Shown here: in pieces, positions 63,775 to 64,000 of the stretch
Position numbering within the stretch: the first letter of the stretch is position 1
Layout: every line of letters begins with the position of its first letter
Assembly: GCA_963832895.1 (NCBI GenBank)
Contig: CAWHVQ010000001.1
Location: forward strand, 1-64,000
Direction: 5' to 3'
DNA: 64,000 bases
From: JAMXLO01 sp963832895
GTDB taxonomy: Bacteria; Pseudomonadota; Alphaproteobacteria; Acetobacterales; Acetobacteraceae
Program-made: the position numbers and the translations under genes
The notes under the pieces: generated by a model
What the model saw: the letters and a program-made list of their open reading frames with translations, nothing else
What the model was told of the DNA's origin: nothing
Database searches by the model: none

Positions 63775-64000
63775 TCAAGCCTTGCCGAGGTAGATGTCGA
63801 CGATCTTGTTCAGCATCTCCATCGCGGCTTCCTTCGGACGCTGGAAGGTGTTGCGGCCGATGATGCTGCCATTGGCGCCGCCATCGCGCAGGCCGCGGAC
63901 TTCCTCGAACACGCCGTCGAGGTCCTTCGCCTCGCCGCCGGAGAACACCACGACGCGCCTGCCGTTGAATGCGGACTGCATCACGTGCTCGACGCGCTTG
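63775..64000 (-). CDS. Class I fructose-bisphosphate aldolase, C-terminal part
   Basis: Only the last ~75 codons lie in the window; the frame runs off the right edge. The end reads RVVVFSGGEAKDLDGVFEEV, LRDGGANGSIIGRNTFQRPK, matching the phosphate-binding end of archaeal-type class I aldolases (FbaB/DhnA family). It splits fructose 1,6-bisphosphate or related ketoses by a Schiff base. The catalytic Lys is outside the window. Confidence 0.85.
   Translation of the reverse strand, partial: KRVEHVMQSAFNGRRVVVFSGGEAKDLDGVFEEVRGLRDGGANGSIIGRNTFQRPKEAAMEMLNKIVDIYLGKA

Noticed and set aside
1..64000. CRISPR array, rRNA operon, replication origin
   Set aside because: No regularly spaced repeats, rRNA-like segments or DnaA-box clusters were seen by eye.

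Overview
The window is GC-rich (roughly two-thirds G+C by eye) with dense, often 4-bp-overlapping genes, Tat-type substrate-binding proteins, CoA-linked catabolism and ECF42/DGPF regulation. This fits an alphaproteobacterium, most likely a member of the Acetobacteraceae/Rhodospirillales. That placement is an inference from gene content and style; there is no rRNA here to confirm it.

Layout. (1) 1-2810: a TPR-sulfotransferase and a TPR/GT9-like protein, translationally coupled. (2) 2794-5379: a class III CoA-transferase that has lost its N-terminus, then the 3' half of a tRNA-Cys(GCA) gene and a frameshifted tyrosine integrase, i.e. the edge of a decayed integrative element. (3) 6346-9412: MHS transporter, protocatechuate 3,4-dioxygenase beta-type protein and shikimate/quinate dehydrogenase-like protein, a compact aromatic/quinate module. 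(4) 9413-18180: a decaying accessory region. It holds gene remnants, an IS630 element (10924-13442) whose transposase is split by an IS1111-type IS110 element (about 11510-12872), a frameshifted SET gene, a cyclopropane-fatty-acid synthase with a shifted C-terminus, a methyltransferase and a broken PotC-like permease. (5) 18157-26012, minus strand: transglutaminase-DUF2126 amidoligase, circularly permuted ATP-grasp/alpha-E, two more transglutaminase-like proteins and a small membrane protein, a tightly coupled peptide-ligation-type operon. (6) 26135-27388: a small helical protein and a LuxR regulator.

(7) 27554-48252: a long catabolic island. It contains PEP-mutase/ICL-like lyase, CurA-like reductase, GMC oxidoreductase, amidohydrolase, two acyl-CoA dehydrogenases (one frameshifted), a frameshifted branched-chain-type binding protein, a hybrid histidine kinase, two LLM flavin monooxygenases, a Baeyer-Villiger-type monooxygenase, a class C beta-lactamase-like hydrolase, enoyl-CoA hydratase and an M20 amidohydrolase. 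(8) 48274-53395: a PotDABC-like ABC importer followed by an M24 (ectoine hydrolase/creatinase-like) peptidase with a C-terminal frameshift. (9) 53410-57362, minus: Liv-type binding protein, possible Cys-rich secreted protein, DsrE-like protein, TAXI binding protein, SRPBCC protein. (10) 57463-59075: ECF42 sigma factor and its DGPF/YCII partner. (11) 59210-64000: LigJ-type 4-oxalomesaconate hydratase, a lipoprotein, an acyltransferase-3, GAF protein, PdxJ, ThiE and the 3' end of a class I fructose-bisphosphate aldolase.

The strongest unusual items are three. First, the nested IS pair: removing the IS110 element restores the 361-codon IS630 transposase exactly. Its 3' non-coding arm contains a stem-loop flanked by segments matching the very site it entered, as expected of a bridge/seekRNA. 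Second, the four-gene transglutaminase/ATP-grasp/alpha-E/DUF2126 operon. Third, the large catabolic island of unknown substrate. Several otherwise intact genes carry single or double frameshifts, which are either recent pseudogenes or sequencing errors.
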